Below, piece after piece: positions 1-7,260 of a stretch of 25,570 bases of DNA. The notes beneath the pieces were generated by a model, which did no database searches, had not been told where the DNA came from, and saw only the letters and a list, made by a program, of their open reading frames with translations. The position numbers and the translations under genes are program-made. The stretch covers positions 1 through 25,570 of the forward strand of contig CAMLET010000001.1 in assembly GCA_946479125.1 (NCBI GenBank), in the 5' to 3' direction. Origin of the DNA: an uncultured Flavobacteriales bacterium. GTDB taxonomy: Bacteria > Bacteroidota > Bacteroidia > Flavobacteriales > Crocinitomicaceae. Numbering within the stretch: the stretch's first letter is position 1; every line of letters begins with the position of its first letter.

Positions 1-504
1 GTCACCAACATTATGAACACCCTTTTCAATACCTTCGTTTTTCAGGTTATCAATTGCCGTTTGCGTTGGAACGAATAACAAATCTGAAATATGATCTGTA
101 AGAATTCTATTTTGCTCTTCCGGCATTGCCTTATTGAAGCTTCTCAATCCTGCTTCAACGTGAATGACAGGAATCAACAATTTAGAAGCTGCCAGCGATC
201 CGGCAATAGTTGAATTGGTATCACCATATACCATTACAAAATCAGGCTTCTCATTCAACAAAACTTCTTCAATAGCCGTTAACATAGCTCCCGTCATAGC
301 TCCGTGACTTCCCGACCCAACATTCAAGTGGTATTTCGGTTTCGGAATTCCCAACTCATCAAAAAACACATCCGACATATTGGCGTCGTAATGTTGACCT
401 GTATGCACCAAAATCTCGTCAAAATGCTTAGAAAAAATATTCGAAACAGCTGCAGCTTTGATGAATTGTGGGCGAGCACCCAGTATAGTGATGATTTTTT
501 TCAA
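1..504 (-). CDS. wecB: UDP-N-acetylglucosamine 2-epimerase, non-hydrolysing (WecB type), C-terminus outside the window
   Basis: Reverse translation gives 168 residues of an open frame running off the left edge. It begins KKIITILGARPQFIKAAAV, the typical first strand of cytosolic WecB/MnaA enzymes, which interconvert UDP-GlcNAc and UDP-ManNAc. Further family marks are HTGQHYD near residue 37, VYGDTNST near 95 and HVEAGLR near 115. No ATG exists between the upstream in-frame stop and the conserved N-terminus, so the start is most likely TTG at 504; another TTG at 522 is possible but would add six unconserved residues. The gene is divergent from legB and probably supplies an amino sugar to the same surface glycan. 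This type differs from the hydrolysing epimerase at 4039-5199. Family identity is very secure; the exact start and the precise sugar are not. Confidence 0.93.
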   Translation of the reverse strand, partial: MKKIITILGARPQFIKAAAVSNIFSKHFDEILVHTGQHYDANMSDVFFDELGIPKPKYHLNVGSGSHGAMTGAMLTAIEEVLLNEKPDFVMVYGDTNSTIAGSLAASKLLIPVIHVEAGLRSFNKAMPEEQNRILTDHISDLLFVPTQTAIDNLKNEGIEKGVHNVGD

Positions 505-533
505 CTTCTTTGTTTTCCACAAAAGTAAGCAAT

Positions 534-568
534 AGACTCAAGACAACAGACGAAAGACAACAGACTGA
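534..568. repeat. Five-unit 7-bp tandem repeat, AGACNNN
   Basis: Five consecutive heptamers read AGACTCA, AGACAAC, AGACGAA, AGACAAC, AGACTGA. The AGAC core is invariant and the last three bases vary. It lies in the 211-nt divergent gap between wecB and legB, just upstream of the wecB start. Function is unknown; it could be slippage-prone or part of a dispersed repeat family. Confidence 0.7.
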
Positions 569-690
569 TTATTTTGATCAGTTGAACACATTCAGCAGAT
601 GGTGACTTTACAGCTTAAATCAAGCTTTTTTCTCTCTCTTGACGCAATTTGTTATTGCTCGCTCGGTCTTCAAAAGCCGACGCTTTTTCT

Positions 691-698
691 TATATTTG
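691..698 (+). promoter_or_regulatory. Candidate Bacteroidota -7 promoter box for legB
   Basis: TATATTTG fits the Bacteroidota sigma-A -7 consensus TAnnTTTG exactly and ends 17 nt before the legB ATG at 716. No good TTG -33 partner is visible at the usual distance, so the call rests on the -7 match and its position. Confidence 0.45.
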
Positions 699-715
699 GA
701 GCCTAAAATTCGTTC

Positions 716-1714
716 ATGCGATTAAAAGGAAAAAAGGTATTGGTAACTGGAGCTGATGGATTCATTGGTTCTCATTTGGTAGAACAACTAATTCAGGAAG
801 GAGCTCAGGTTCGTGCTTTCTGTTATTACAACAGTTTCAATAGCTGGGGTTGGCTAGATAGTTTTCCGAAAGAACTTCTTCAACAAATTGAAGTCTTTAC
901 AGGAGATGTTCGCGATCCTAACGGAGTAAGAACCGCAATGAAAGGAATTGATATTGTGTATCACCTTGCCGCACTTATTGCCATTCCTTACTCTTACCAC
1001 TCTCCCGACGCATACGTTGATACGAATGTAAAAGGAACGCTGAACATTGTTCAGGCTGCCAGAGATTTAGGAACTGAACGTGTTTTGGTAACATCTACTT
1101 CCGAAGTTTATGGAACTGCTCAATACGTTCCAATCGATGAGAAACATCCACGTCAGGGACAATCACCTTATTCTGCAACAAAAATTGGAGCTGATTGCAT
1201 TGCTGAATCGTTTTACAGAAGTTTCGAAATGCCGATTACGATTGTTCGTCCATTCAACACTTATGGTCCACGTCAATCTGCAAGAGCAATTATTCCTACG
1301 ATTATTACGCAATTGTTGAACGGATACAACGAAATCAACTTAGGTGACCTGACTCCAACACGTGATTTGGTTTTTGCAAAAGATACAGCTCGTGGTTTCG
1401 TTGAAATTTCGCTTTGCGACAAACTGAACGGACAAGATGTGAACATTGCAACTCACAATGAAATTTCGATTGGAGATCTAGCAAACGAGTTAATTCGACA
1501 AATTAATCCTGGGGCAACAATCAAACAAGAAGAACAACGTTTACGTCCGGAGAATTCGGAAGTTTTCCGTTTGTTTGGAGATAATAGCAAACTGTTCGAA
1601 TACACAGGATGGAAGCCAGAAACCACATTGGAAGAAGGACTTCGTCAAACGATTGAATGGTTCAAGCAACCAGAAAATCTGAAACAGTATAAAGCTGACA
1701 TTTATAATATTTAA
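716..1714 (+). CDS. legB: NAD-dependent 4,6-dehydratase of the LegB family (nucleotide-GlcNAc 4,6-dehydratase)
   Basis: This 332-residue extended short-chain dehydrogenase is expected to convert GDP- or UDP-GlcNAc to the 4-keto-6-deoxy sugar, the committed step towards legionaminic-type nonulosonic acids. The N-terminal Rossmann motif is GADGFIG (residues 12-18), with GDVRD near 63-67. The catalytic region has STSEVYG at 127-133 and the YxxxK pair Y152/K156, followed by RPFNTYGPRQ (178-187), typical of the nucleotide-sugar subgroup. Length is normal for the family. It is the first gene of a plus-strand run and sits 8 nt before legC, which acts next. A TAnnTTTG box precedes it. Nucleotide specificity (GDP or UDP) is inferred from the PtmE-like gene downstream, not from residues here. 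Confidence 0.92.
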   Translation: MRLKGKKVLVTGADGFIGSHLVEQLIQEGAQVRAFCYYNSFNSWGWLDSFPKELLQQIEVFTGDVRDPNGVRTAMKGIDIVYHLAALIAIPYSYHSPDAYVDTNVKGTLNIVQAARDLGTERVLVTSTSEVYGTAQYVPIDEKHPRQGQSPYSATKIGADCIAESFYRSFEMPITIVRPFNTYGPRQSARAIIPTIITQLLNGYNEINLGDLTPTRDLVFAKDTARGFVEISLCDKLNGQDVNIATHNEISIGDLANELIRQINPGATIKQEEQRLRPENSEVFRLFGDNSKLFEYTGWKPETTLEEGLRQTIEWFKQPENLKQYKADIYNI

Positions 1715-1722
1715 TTCATTTT

Positions 1723-2874
1723 ATGGATTTCGCATCTATCGTTGAAACCGTTCGAAATCGTTTCGGAAAAGAAGGATTTATTCCACTTCACGCACCCTAT
1801 TTCGGAGGAAAAGAAAAGGAATACCTGATTGAGTGCATCGATAGCACGTTTGTTTCTTCGGTTGGTCCTTTCGTTGACCGTTTTGAAAAAGATATGTGCG
1901 AAATCACAGGAGCGAAATATGCCATTGCAGCTGTAAATGGAACTGCGGCTCTTCACATGGCAATGATCATTGCAGGAGTTGAACAAAACGATGAAGTCAT
2001 TTCTCAAGCCTTGACTTTCGTTGCAACAGCAAATGCTATCTCATACATTGGTGCCAAACCGGTTTTTATTGACGTTGATAAAGACACGCTTGGACTTTCT
2101 CCAACAGCGGTTCTTCGTTTTCTGGAAAGTGAGACACATCAGAACGATAAAAACGAATGCATCAATACCAAAACAGGAAGACGAATCAAGGCTTGCGTTC
2201 CAATGCACACCTTTGGATTTCCGATGCGAGTAACTGAACTTCTTGAAATTTGTGAGAAATACAATATTGTTTTGGTGGAAGACGCTGCTGAATCTTTAGG
2301 TTCTTACGTTGGAAACAAACATACGGGAACAATTGGTCATATTGCCGCTTTCAGTTTTAACGGAAACAAAACAGTGACTTCCGGTGGTGGTGGTGCAATT
2401 GTCACTAACAACGAAGAATGGGCAAAACGCGCCAAATATTTGACAACAACAGCGAAAGTTCCACACGCCTGGGATTTTGTTCATAGCGAAGTTGGATACA
2501 ATTACCGTATGCCGAATATCAATGCAGCATTGGCTTGCGCACAGTTGGAACAGCTTCCTCAAATCCTAATGAATAAACGAGAAACGGCACAACATTACAT
2601 CAATGAACTTTCAAAATTCGGTGTAAATGTGGTTTCAGAAAAAGAAGGAACAACAGCAAATTACTGGTTAAACACAATCGTTCTAGAGTCCAGAGAAGAA
2701 CGTGATGCGTTTTTGAAGTTCTCGAATGACTTGGGAGTGATGACACGTCCAATTTGGGCACTGATGAATCGTTTACCAGCTTTTAATGATTGTCAGACTG
2801 ATGGTTTGGAGAATTCTATTTGGCTGGAAGACCGGGTGGTTAATTTACCTAGCAGTGTAAATCTAAACGCATAG
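1723..2874 (+). CDS. legC: PLP-dependent aminotransferase of the LegC family
   Basis: A 383-residue DegT/DnrJ/EryC1/StrS aminotransferase (fold type I) predicted to aminate C4 of the 4-keto-6-deoxy-GlcNAc nucleotide made by LegB, using glutamate as likely donor. Visible marks are the substrate/PLP segment AVNGTAALHMA (70-80), VEDAAESLGSYVG (185-197, with D187 for the PLP pyridine nitrogen) and the Schiff-base lysine K216 in SFNGNKTVTSGGGGA. The pairing with LegB and the PSSV ending match the LegC subgroup. The TAG stop (2872-2874) lies inside a 129-nt palindromic intergenic element, so the last residues (LNA) may derive from the element. It is followed by a 151-nt gap, the largest in this gene run. 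Confidence 0.92.
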   Translation: MDFASIVETVRNRFGKEGFIPLHAPYFGGKEKEYLIECIDSTFVSSVGPFVDRFEKDMCEITGAKYAIAAVNGTAALHMAMIIAGVEQNDEVISQALTFVATANAISYIGAKPVFIDVDKDTLGLSPTAVLRFLESETHQNDKNECINTKTGRRIKACVPMHTFGFPMRVTELLEICEKYNIVLVEDAAESLGSYVGNKHTGTIGHIAAFSFNGNKTVTSGGGGAIVTNNEEWAKRAKYLTTTAKVPHAWDFVHSEVGYNYRMPNINAALACAQLEQLPQILMNKRETAQHYINELSKFGVNVVSEKEGTTANYWLNTIVLESREERDAFLKFSNDLGVMTRPIWALMNRLPAFNDCQTDGLENSIWLEDRVVNLPSSVNLNA

Positions 2875-2993
2875 TCACAAAGCTTTTCCACATAAACCCA
2901 TAGTTAATTTATAATTGTGTGTTAGCTTAAATTCTAAGATCTTCCTCATTAAAAACTATGTTTCTATGTTCTTACTATGTGACTATGTGTTTA
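2865..2993. repeat. 129-nt palindromic intergenic element, copy A
   Basis: The ends are inverted repeats: AAACGCATAGTCAC at 2865-2878 pairs with GTGACTATGTGTTT at 2979-2992 with one mismatch. Inner ACATA/CATAG motifs extend this into a long imperfect hairpin. Copy B at 9003-9131 has the same length and, when reverse complemented, aligns end to end, with near-identical ends and an identical TTGTGTGTTAG core. No coding capacity is seen. It fills most of the legC-neuB gap and supplies the legC stop. It resembles a small non-autonomous or REP-like element and might end or stabilise transcripts through its hairpin. Confidence 0.8.
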
Positions 2994-2994
2994 A

Positions 2995-3002
2995 TATCTT
3001 CG
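2995..3002 (+). promoter_or_regulatory. Weak candidate -7 promoter box upstream of neuB
   Basis: TATCTTCG differs from TAnnTTTG at one position and lies 23 nt before the neuB ATG, immediately after copy A of the palindromic element. A -33 box is not evident. If active, neuB to neuA would form a transcription unit separate from legBC. Confidence 0.25.
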
Positions 3003-3025
3003 TAGATTTACATTAAAATAAACGC

Positions 3026-4048
3026 ATGTTCGAAGACAAAATATACATCATTGCGGAAGCTGGGGTAAATCACAACGGCGACATTAATTTAGCTAAGAAA
3101 CTGATTGATGCTGGAAAAGCCGCGGGTGTAGATTGTGTCAAATTTCAGACATGGAAAACGGAAGCTTTGCTTACAGCAGATGCTCCTAAAGCCAATTACC
3201 AGATCGAAAATGATGGCGAAGGGTCTCAATTCGAGATGTTGAAAAAACTGGAACTTTCTTATACCGATTTCAAAGAACTTCAAGCTTATTCCAATCAAAT
3301 TGGGGTTCAATTTCTTTCTACTCCCGATGAACAAGAGAGCTTAAACTTTTTGGTTGATGAACTGAATCTTCCTTTGATCAAAGTGGGTTCAGGCGAAATC
3401 AACAACTTGCTTTATCTGAAACAAATTGCTCGAAAAAAACGCCCTGTGATTCTATCAACTGGAATGTGTAATCTGGCTGACGTAGAAAAGGCTTACTTGA
3501 CATTAATAGAAAACGGAGCTCCGGAAGTTTCCATCTTGCATTGTACATCAGAATATCCTGCCCCTTTAGAAACGGTAAATCTGAAAGCAATGGATACATT
3601 GAAGGAGGCATTTCAGGTGACAGTTGGTTATTCAGATCATACGGACGGAATTGCAATTTCTTTAGCTGCTGCAGCTCGCGGAGCAAGAATCATTGAAAAG
3701 CATTTTACACTCGATAAAAACATGGAAGGTCCAGACCATAAAGCTTCACTCGATCCAGTCGAATTGAAAGCATTGGTCGACGGAATCCGTGCAATAGAAC
3801 TTTCACTGGGAGATGGCATCAAGCGCATCCAGGAAGTGGAAAAAGCAACTCAATTGGTAGTAAAAAAAGGAATTTACGCCAAAGCAAATTTAAAGGCAGG
3901 CGACATCATTACTGAAGAACATTTGGTAGGAAAACGTCCTGTTGCGGAACTCGGAATGGAAGAATACGAATCCATTATCGGGAAACGACTTACGATTGAT
4001 GTGGAAAAAGATATGGCGATCAGTCGCAAACATATTTCATGGGACTAG
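3026..4048 (+). CDS. neuB: N-acylneuraminate/legionaminate synthase (NeuB/LegI family)
   Basis: A 340-residue nonulosonate synthase that condenses phosphoenolpyruvate with an N-acylated mannosamine-type sugar; in this context 2,4-diamino-2,4,6-trideoxymannose derivatives giving legionaminic-like acids. The TIM-barrel domain shows EAGVNHNG (11-18), KFQTW (39-43), GSGEI (121-125), STGM (144-147), LHCTSEYPAP (171-180), GYSDHT (201-206), EKHFTLDK (224-231) and GPDHKAS (235-241), which supply PEP and metal ligands. A C-terminal SAF (antifreeze-like) domain spans about 282-339. It overlaps the following epimerase by 10 nt, so the two are translationally coupled. Partnering with a NeuC-type epimerase rather than a PseG hydrolase argues for the sialic/legionaminic branch over pseudaminic acid. 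Confidence 0.95.
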   Translation: MFEDKIYIIAEAGVNHNGDINLAKKLIDAGKAAGVDCVKFQTWKTEALLTADAPKANYQIENDGEGSQFEMLKKLELSYTDFKELQAYSNQIGVQFLSTPDEQESLNFLVDELNLPLIKVGSGEINNLLYLKQIARKKRPVILSTGMCNLADVEKAYLTLIENGAPEVSILHCTSEYPAPLETVNLKAMDTLKEAFQVTVGYSDHTDGIAISLAAAARGARIIEKHFTLDKNMEGPDHKASLDPVELKALVDGIRAIELSLGDGIKRIQEVEKATQLVVKKGIYAKANLKAGDIITEEHLVGKRPVAELGMEEYESIIGKRLTIDVEKDMAISRKHISWD

Positions 4049-5199
4049 AGAAAAAGAAAATCATCGTTTTTACAGGAGCGCGCTCCGAATATGGTTTATT
4101 GAAACCATTAATTCAACTTTTGCTGAAACAAGATCAATTTGAAACAGAATTAGCCGTTGCTGGCGGACATTTAAGCAAAAGTCAAGGTTATACGGTCAAC
4201 GAAATTGACGCTGATCATTTTCCGATAGCGATCAAAATTGACCACATGGTAGAAACGGAAGACGATTCTTCTGTGAGTATTTCCAACGGACAACTGCAAG
4301 TACAATTTGCTCAGTTTCTCTCCAATTACAAACCAGATTTGGTTATCGTTCTTGGTGACAGATCTGAATTGATTCCGGTTGTTTCATCCTGTTTGTTTCA
4401 ATCTGTTCCGGTTGCACATATTTCCGGTGGTGAGGTTACTGAAGGCGCAACGGATAATCAGGTTCGACATGCCGTTTCAAAAATGAGTCACATCCATTTT
4501 CCGGCAACCGAGACGTACAGAGCAAATCTTCTGAAAATGGGCGAGGAATCGTGGAGAATTTGTGTTTCAGGCGAACCAGGACTTGACGAAATACTTTCTA
4601 CAGAACTTCCAAGTAAAGCGGAATTTTGCGAGAACTTCGGATTGCCGTTGATTGAACCCTTGGTAATAGCGACTTTTCATAGCGAAACTATTGGTCAAAC
4701 GATCAACAAAGCATTTCTTACTGAACTAATACACGAACTTTGCAGTCAAACGAATGCGCATTTCTTGTTCACGGCGGCAAACACGGATGTTGGTGGAGCA
4801 GAAATTAACGACACACTTCAGGAAATTAGTGAGCAAAATGAACGCGTAACTTTCGTTCATAGTTTAGGTCGATTAAATTACTACGCAGCTCAAAGACACA
4901 GTGCTTTGATGCTTGGAAATTCATCCAGCGGATTGGTGGAAGCACACAGCTTTGGAATTCCGGTTATCAATGTTGGTTCCCGACAAGATGGTCGTCTTCG
5001 AAATGCAAACGTTATTGATGTTTCGGTAAATACCTTGGAAATTCTCGAGGCTTATTCGAAAGCAATGGAACCAAGTTTTAAAGCTTCCATTCACAAAATT
5101 TCGAACATATATGGTGATGGTCATGCAAGTCAGCGAATTGTGGATTTTATCGCAAAAATTGATTGGAATAAACTGCTTTTAAAACGTTCTACTTTCTAA
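4039..5199 (+). CDS. neuC: UDP/GDP-N-acetylglucosamine 2-epimerase, hydrolysing (NeuC/LegG family)
   Basis: A 386-residue GT-B-fold epimerase that removes the nucleotide while inverting C2, releasing the free mannosamine-type sugar for NeuB. Marks are GARSEYG (13-19), LVIVLGDRSE (101-110), HISGGEVTEGATDNQVRH (127-144), GEPGLDE (178-184), the nucleotide-binding loop GNSSSGLVEAHSFG near 293, and GSRQDGR shortly after. The GARSEYG opening distinguishes it from the WecB group (GARPQF), as seen at 1-504. It overlaps neuB by 10 nt and ends 1 nt before the next gene. In legionaminate pathways LegG acts on the GDP-linked 2,4-diacetamido sugar; sialic acid NeuC acts on UDP-GlcNAc. Presence of legBC favours LegG. 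Confidence 0.93.
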   Translation: MGLEKKKIIVFTGARSEYGLLKPLIQLLLKQDQFETELAVAGGHLSKSQGYTVNEIDADHFPIAIKIDHMVETEDDSSVSISNGQLQVQFAQFLSNYKPDLVIVLGDRSELIPVVSSCLFQSVPVAHISGGEVTEGATDNQVRHAVSKMSHIHFPATETYRANLLKMGEESWRICVSGEPGLDEILSTELPSKAEFCENFGLPLIEPLVIATFHSETIGQTINKAFLTELIHELCSQTNAHFLFTAANTDVGGAEINDTLQEISEQNERVTFVHSLGRLNYYAAQRHSALMLGNSSSGLVEAHSFGIPVINVGSRQDGRLRNANVIDVSVNTLEILEAYSKAMEPSFKASIHKISNIYGDGHASQRIVDFIAKIDWNKLLLKRSTF

Positions 5200-5200
5200 A

Positions 5201-6220
5201 ATGAACGACAAGAAATATATCGGAGGTGCTTTTGCTGCAGATGATTCAAAGTCATTTCGTGTAGACCATCCGAGTGACTTCTTTGAATCAGAAACAAATA
5301 GTATTGGTTTTGAAACCGGCGCTGATGCAATCGCATGGGTTCTTTCCATGGAATTGAAAACAAACAATTATCCTGTTTACTTTCCACTCCATTATTGCGA
5401 AGAAACGATTGATCGCATTCTTCTAAAAACTCCTGAACTTGCGAAAGTAGAGCGGTATTCAAACCTTCCTGAAATAAAGGCAAACGCTATTGTTATCTGG
5501 AATCACTTCAACGGATACATTCCTGTTCCAAAAGAATTGCTGAACGAAAAGTACATTGTTCTGGAAGATTGTGTTCAAAGTCTGGAAGCAATTCATAATC
5601 TGGTTGGAAAAGCTGGCTTTACGAGTTTGCGTAAATGGCTGGAACTGGATATTGCTGTAGTTATTGGTCCGTACGAACATGAAAGCCAAGCAACTGAAGA
5701 ATCAGAATACTATCAGTTGAAGAAAGAAGCTGAGCAACTTAAGTCTGATTGGAAGAATGGCGCTTCGACTCACTTCGACTCCGCTCAGCACGAGCCGCTC
5801 GACAACCTTATCCTTGATGAAAAAGGGTTTCTCGATAAATTCGCGGACGCGGAAAAAGCACTTCAAACTTCAGAAATTTCTTTTCATGGGTTGGATGAAA
5901 TCCATCGCTACGACTGGAATAAGATTCTGGAGCAACGAAGAGTAAATGCCAAAATTCTAATTGATTATCTAGTTTCCAAAAACGTAGAATTCGTTGAAAA
6001 ATCTGAGCTTTTCGTGATGATAAAAAGCGAAAAACGCGATGAAATCAGGAAACATTTGGCTCAAAATGGGATTTTTTGTCCGGTTCATTGGCTCGATTCA
6101 GCCGACAAAACCCTGGCGAAAACTTTGTTATCTTTGCCCATCGATCAACGGTACAATTCCGATGATATGCAACGTATAGTTTCTGCATTAGAAAATGGAT
6201 TTAAAATTTCAGGTTTATAA
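5201..6220 (+). CDS. Divergent DegT-like PLP-dependent protein of unknown substrate
   Basis: This 339-residue protein looks like a diverged fold-type I PLP enzyme. After IGFETGADAIAWVL (35-48) and YFPLHYCEETI (60-70) comes VLEDCVQSLEA (120-130), which corresponds to the PLP-aspartate motif, D123. It is followed by FTSLRKWLELD (140-150), where K145 sits where DegT relatives carry the Schiff-base lysine. The glycine-rich stretch that normally follows is replaced by IAVVIGPYE. Residues 188-202 are encoded by a GC-rich repeat-like insertion (separate entry). It follows neuC by 1 nt and overlaps the acyltransferase gene by 26 nt, so all three are probably co-translated. It might aminate or otherwise modify the nonulosonate precursor; catalysis is not proven. 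Confidence 0.6.
   Translation: MNDKKYIGGAFAADDSKSFRVDHPSDFFESETNSIGFETGADAIAWVLSMELKTNNYPVYFPLHYCEETIDRILLKTPELAKVERYSNLPEIKANAIVIWNHFNGYIPVPKELLNEKYIVLEDCVQSLEAIHNLVGKAGFTSLRKWLELDIAVVIGPYEHESQATEESEYYQLKKEAEQLKSDWKNGASTHFDSAQHEPLDNLILDEKGFLDKFADAEKALQTSEISFHGLDEIHRYDWNKILEQRRVNAKILIDYLVSKNVEFVEKSELFVMIKSEKRDEIRKHLAQNGIFCPVHWLDSADKTLAKTLLSLPIDQRYNSDDMQRIVSALENGFKISGL
5763..5805. repeat. GC-rich repeat-like insertion kept in frame within the DegT-like gene
   Basis: The octamer CTTCGACT occurs twice (5763-5770 and 5773-5780), followed by CCGCTCAGCACGAGC and the small hairpin CGAGC-C-GCTCG at 5791-5801. The composition is far more GC-rich than the surrounding gene. The CTTCGACTCCGCTCAG type is, from general knowledge, a dispersed short repeat in many Bacteroidota genomes. 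Here it is read as ASTHFDSAQHEPLDN without breaking the frame. No second copy was seen in this window. Confidence 0.6.
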
Positions 6221-7241
6221 TCAAGCTTCTATCGAACTTCTCCCAGAGAATGTTCTGAACTATATCCGCACACTCGATATTTACTATCAGCCCGAATTTC
6301 TGGTTTGTGATGCGAAAATGCAAAGTGGTGAATACGAAATCGCGGTTTGTACTTCAAACGAAAAAATCTGGGTTTATCCTTACATTCTTCTTCCTATTGA
6401 GGGAACTAATTATTACGACATCAGTTCACCTTATGGCTATGCCGGACCCGTTTCGAATGCACCTGACATCACAGTTGAAGCGGAGAAATTATTCCTTCAG
6501 CACGTTTCAGAACGTAAGAATATTGTAACCGAATTTGTTCGTTATCACCACATTTACAATGAACATCATTTCTTTCAGGAGAACATTAAGAATTTACTGA
6601 ACAGACGAGTAGTGACGCTTCCAACCCTGGATAGTGAAGAAATCTGGATGAAGGAATTCTCCGGAACCAACAGAAATCTGGTTCGAAAACTGGAAAAGGA
6701 AGAATATACATGGACTGTCGACATCTTCAAAAAAGAAGATATTCCCGCTTTCGATGAAGCTTACAGAGCAAATATGATTCATTCGGGAGCTACCAATTTC
6801 TATTTCTTTTCGTCAGACTTTTATTCGGAAATGATTCATGAATTGGGAGAGAAATTACTACTCGCAAAAGTTGAAAAATCCGGTGAGGTCTATGCTTATG
6901 CGTTGTTCTTCGTTTCTGGCGGAATGGTGACATATTATCTTTCAGCAAGAAATCTGAATCATCCGAAAGTTCCGGCTTCGAATCTTTTGCTATCGAAAAT
7001 GGCTTTTTGGGCACAGGAAAACGGAATGAAATTGCTGAATTTCGGTGGTGGTTTAAGTTTGGATGAAAACGATTATCTATTCAAATTCAAATCCAATTTC
7101 GGGAAAGAGATCAAGGATTTCAACATTGGAAAACGTATTCATCAACTGGAAATCTATCAAGAACTTCAGGAAAAATTCATCGCTGAAAAAGGCGAAGAAT
7201 CTTACCAAAAAGTGAAACACATTTTACAATTCTACAGATAA
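6195..7241 (+). CDS. FemAB/GNAT-like acyltransferase, candidate sugar N-acyl- or aminoacyltransferase
   Basis: A 348-residue cytosolic protein with the two-lobed layout of FemAB and BioF2-like (GNAT superfamily) acyltransferases. The N-terminal lobe has DISSPYGYAGP (75-85), a recurring feature of this group; FSGTNRNLVRKLEKEE (155-170) matches the central helix region; the C-terminal lobe has AYALFFVSGGMVTYYLSA (234-251), a conserved PASNLL (260-265) and LNFGGG (281-286). Relatives transfer aminoacyl groups from tRNA or acyl groups from CoA to amines. It overlaps the DegT-like gene by 26 nt and lies between neuC and the PtmE-like gene. Because no LegH-type hexapeptide acetyltransferase is present nearby, this protein is a candidate to acylate the C4 amine, or to decorate the finished sugar. 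Fold family is fairly secure; substrate is inference. Confidence 0.7.
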   Translation: MDLKFQVYNQASIELLPENVLNYIRTLDIYYQPEFLVCDAKMQSGEYEIAVCTSNEKIWVYPYILLPIEGTNYYDISSPYGYAGPVSNAPDITVEAEKLFLQHVSERKNIVTEFVRYHHIYNEHHFFQENIKNLLNRRVVTLPTLDSEEIWMKEFSGTNRNLVRKLEKEEYTWTVDIFKKEDIPAFDEAYRANMIHSGATNFYFFSSDFYSEMIHELGEKLLLAKVEKSGEVYAYALFFVSGGMVTYYLSARNLNHPKVPASNLLLSKMAFWAQENGMKLLNFGGGLSLDENDYLFKFKSNFGKEIKDFNIGKRIHQLEIYQELQEKFIAEKGEESYQKVKHILQFYR

Positions 7242-7260
7242 AATCACCAACTTCGCAACT

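Noticed and set aside
2865..2993. CRISPR or IS element at the palindromic repeat
   Set aside because: There is no array of spaced repeats and no transposase reading frame; it is a single short palindromic unit.
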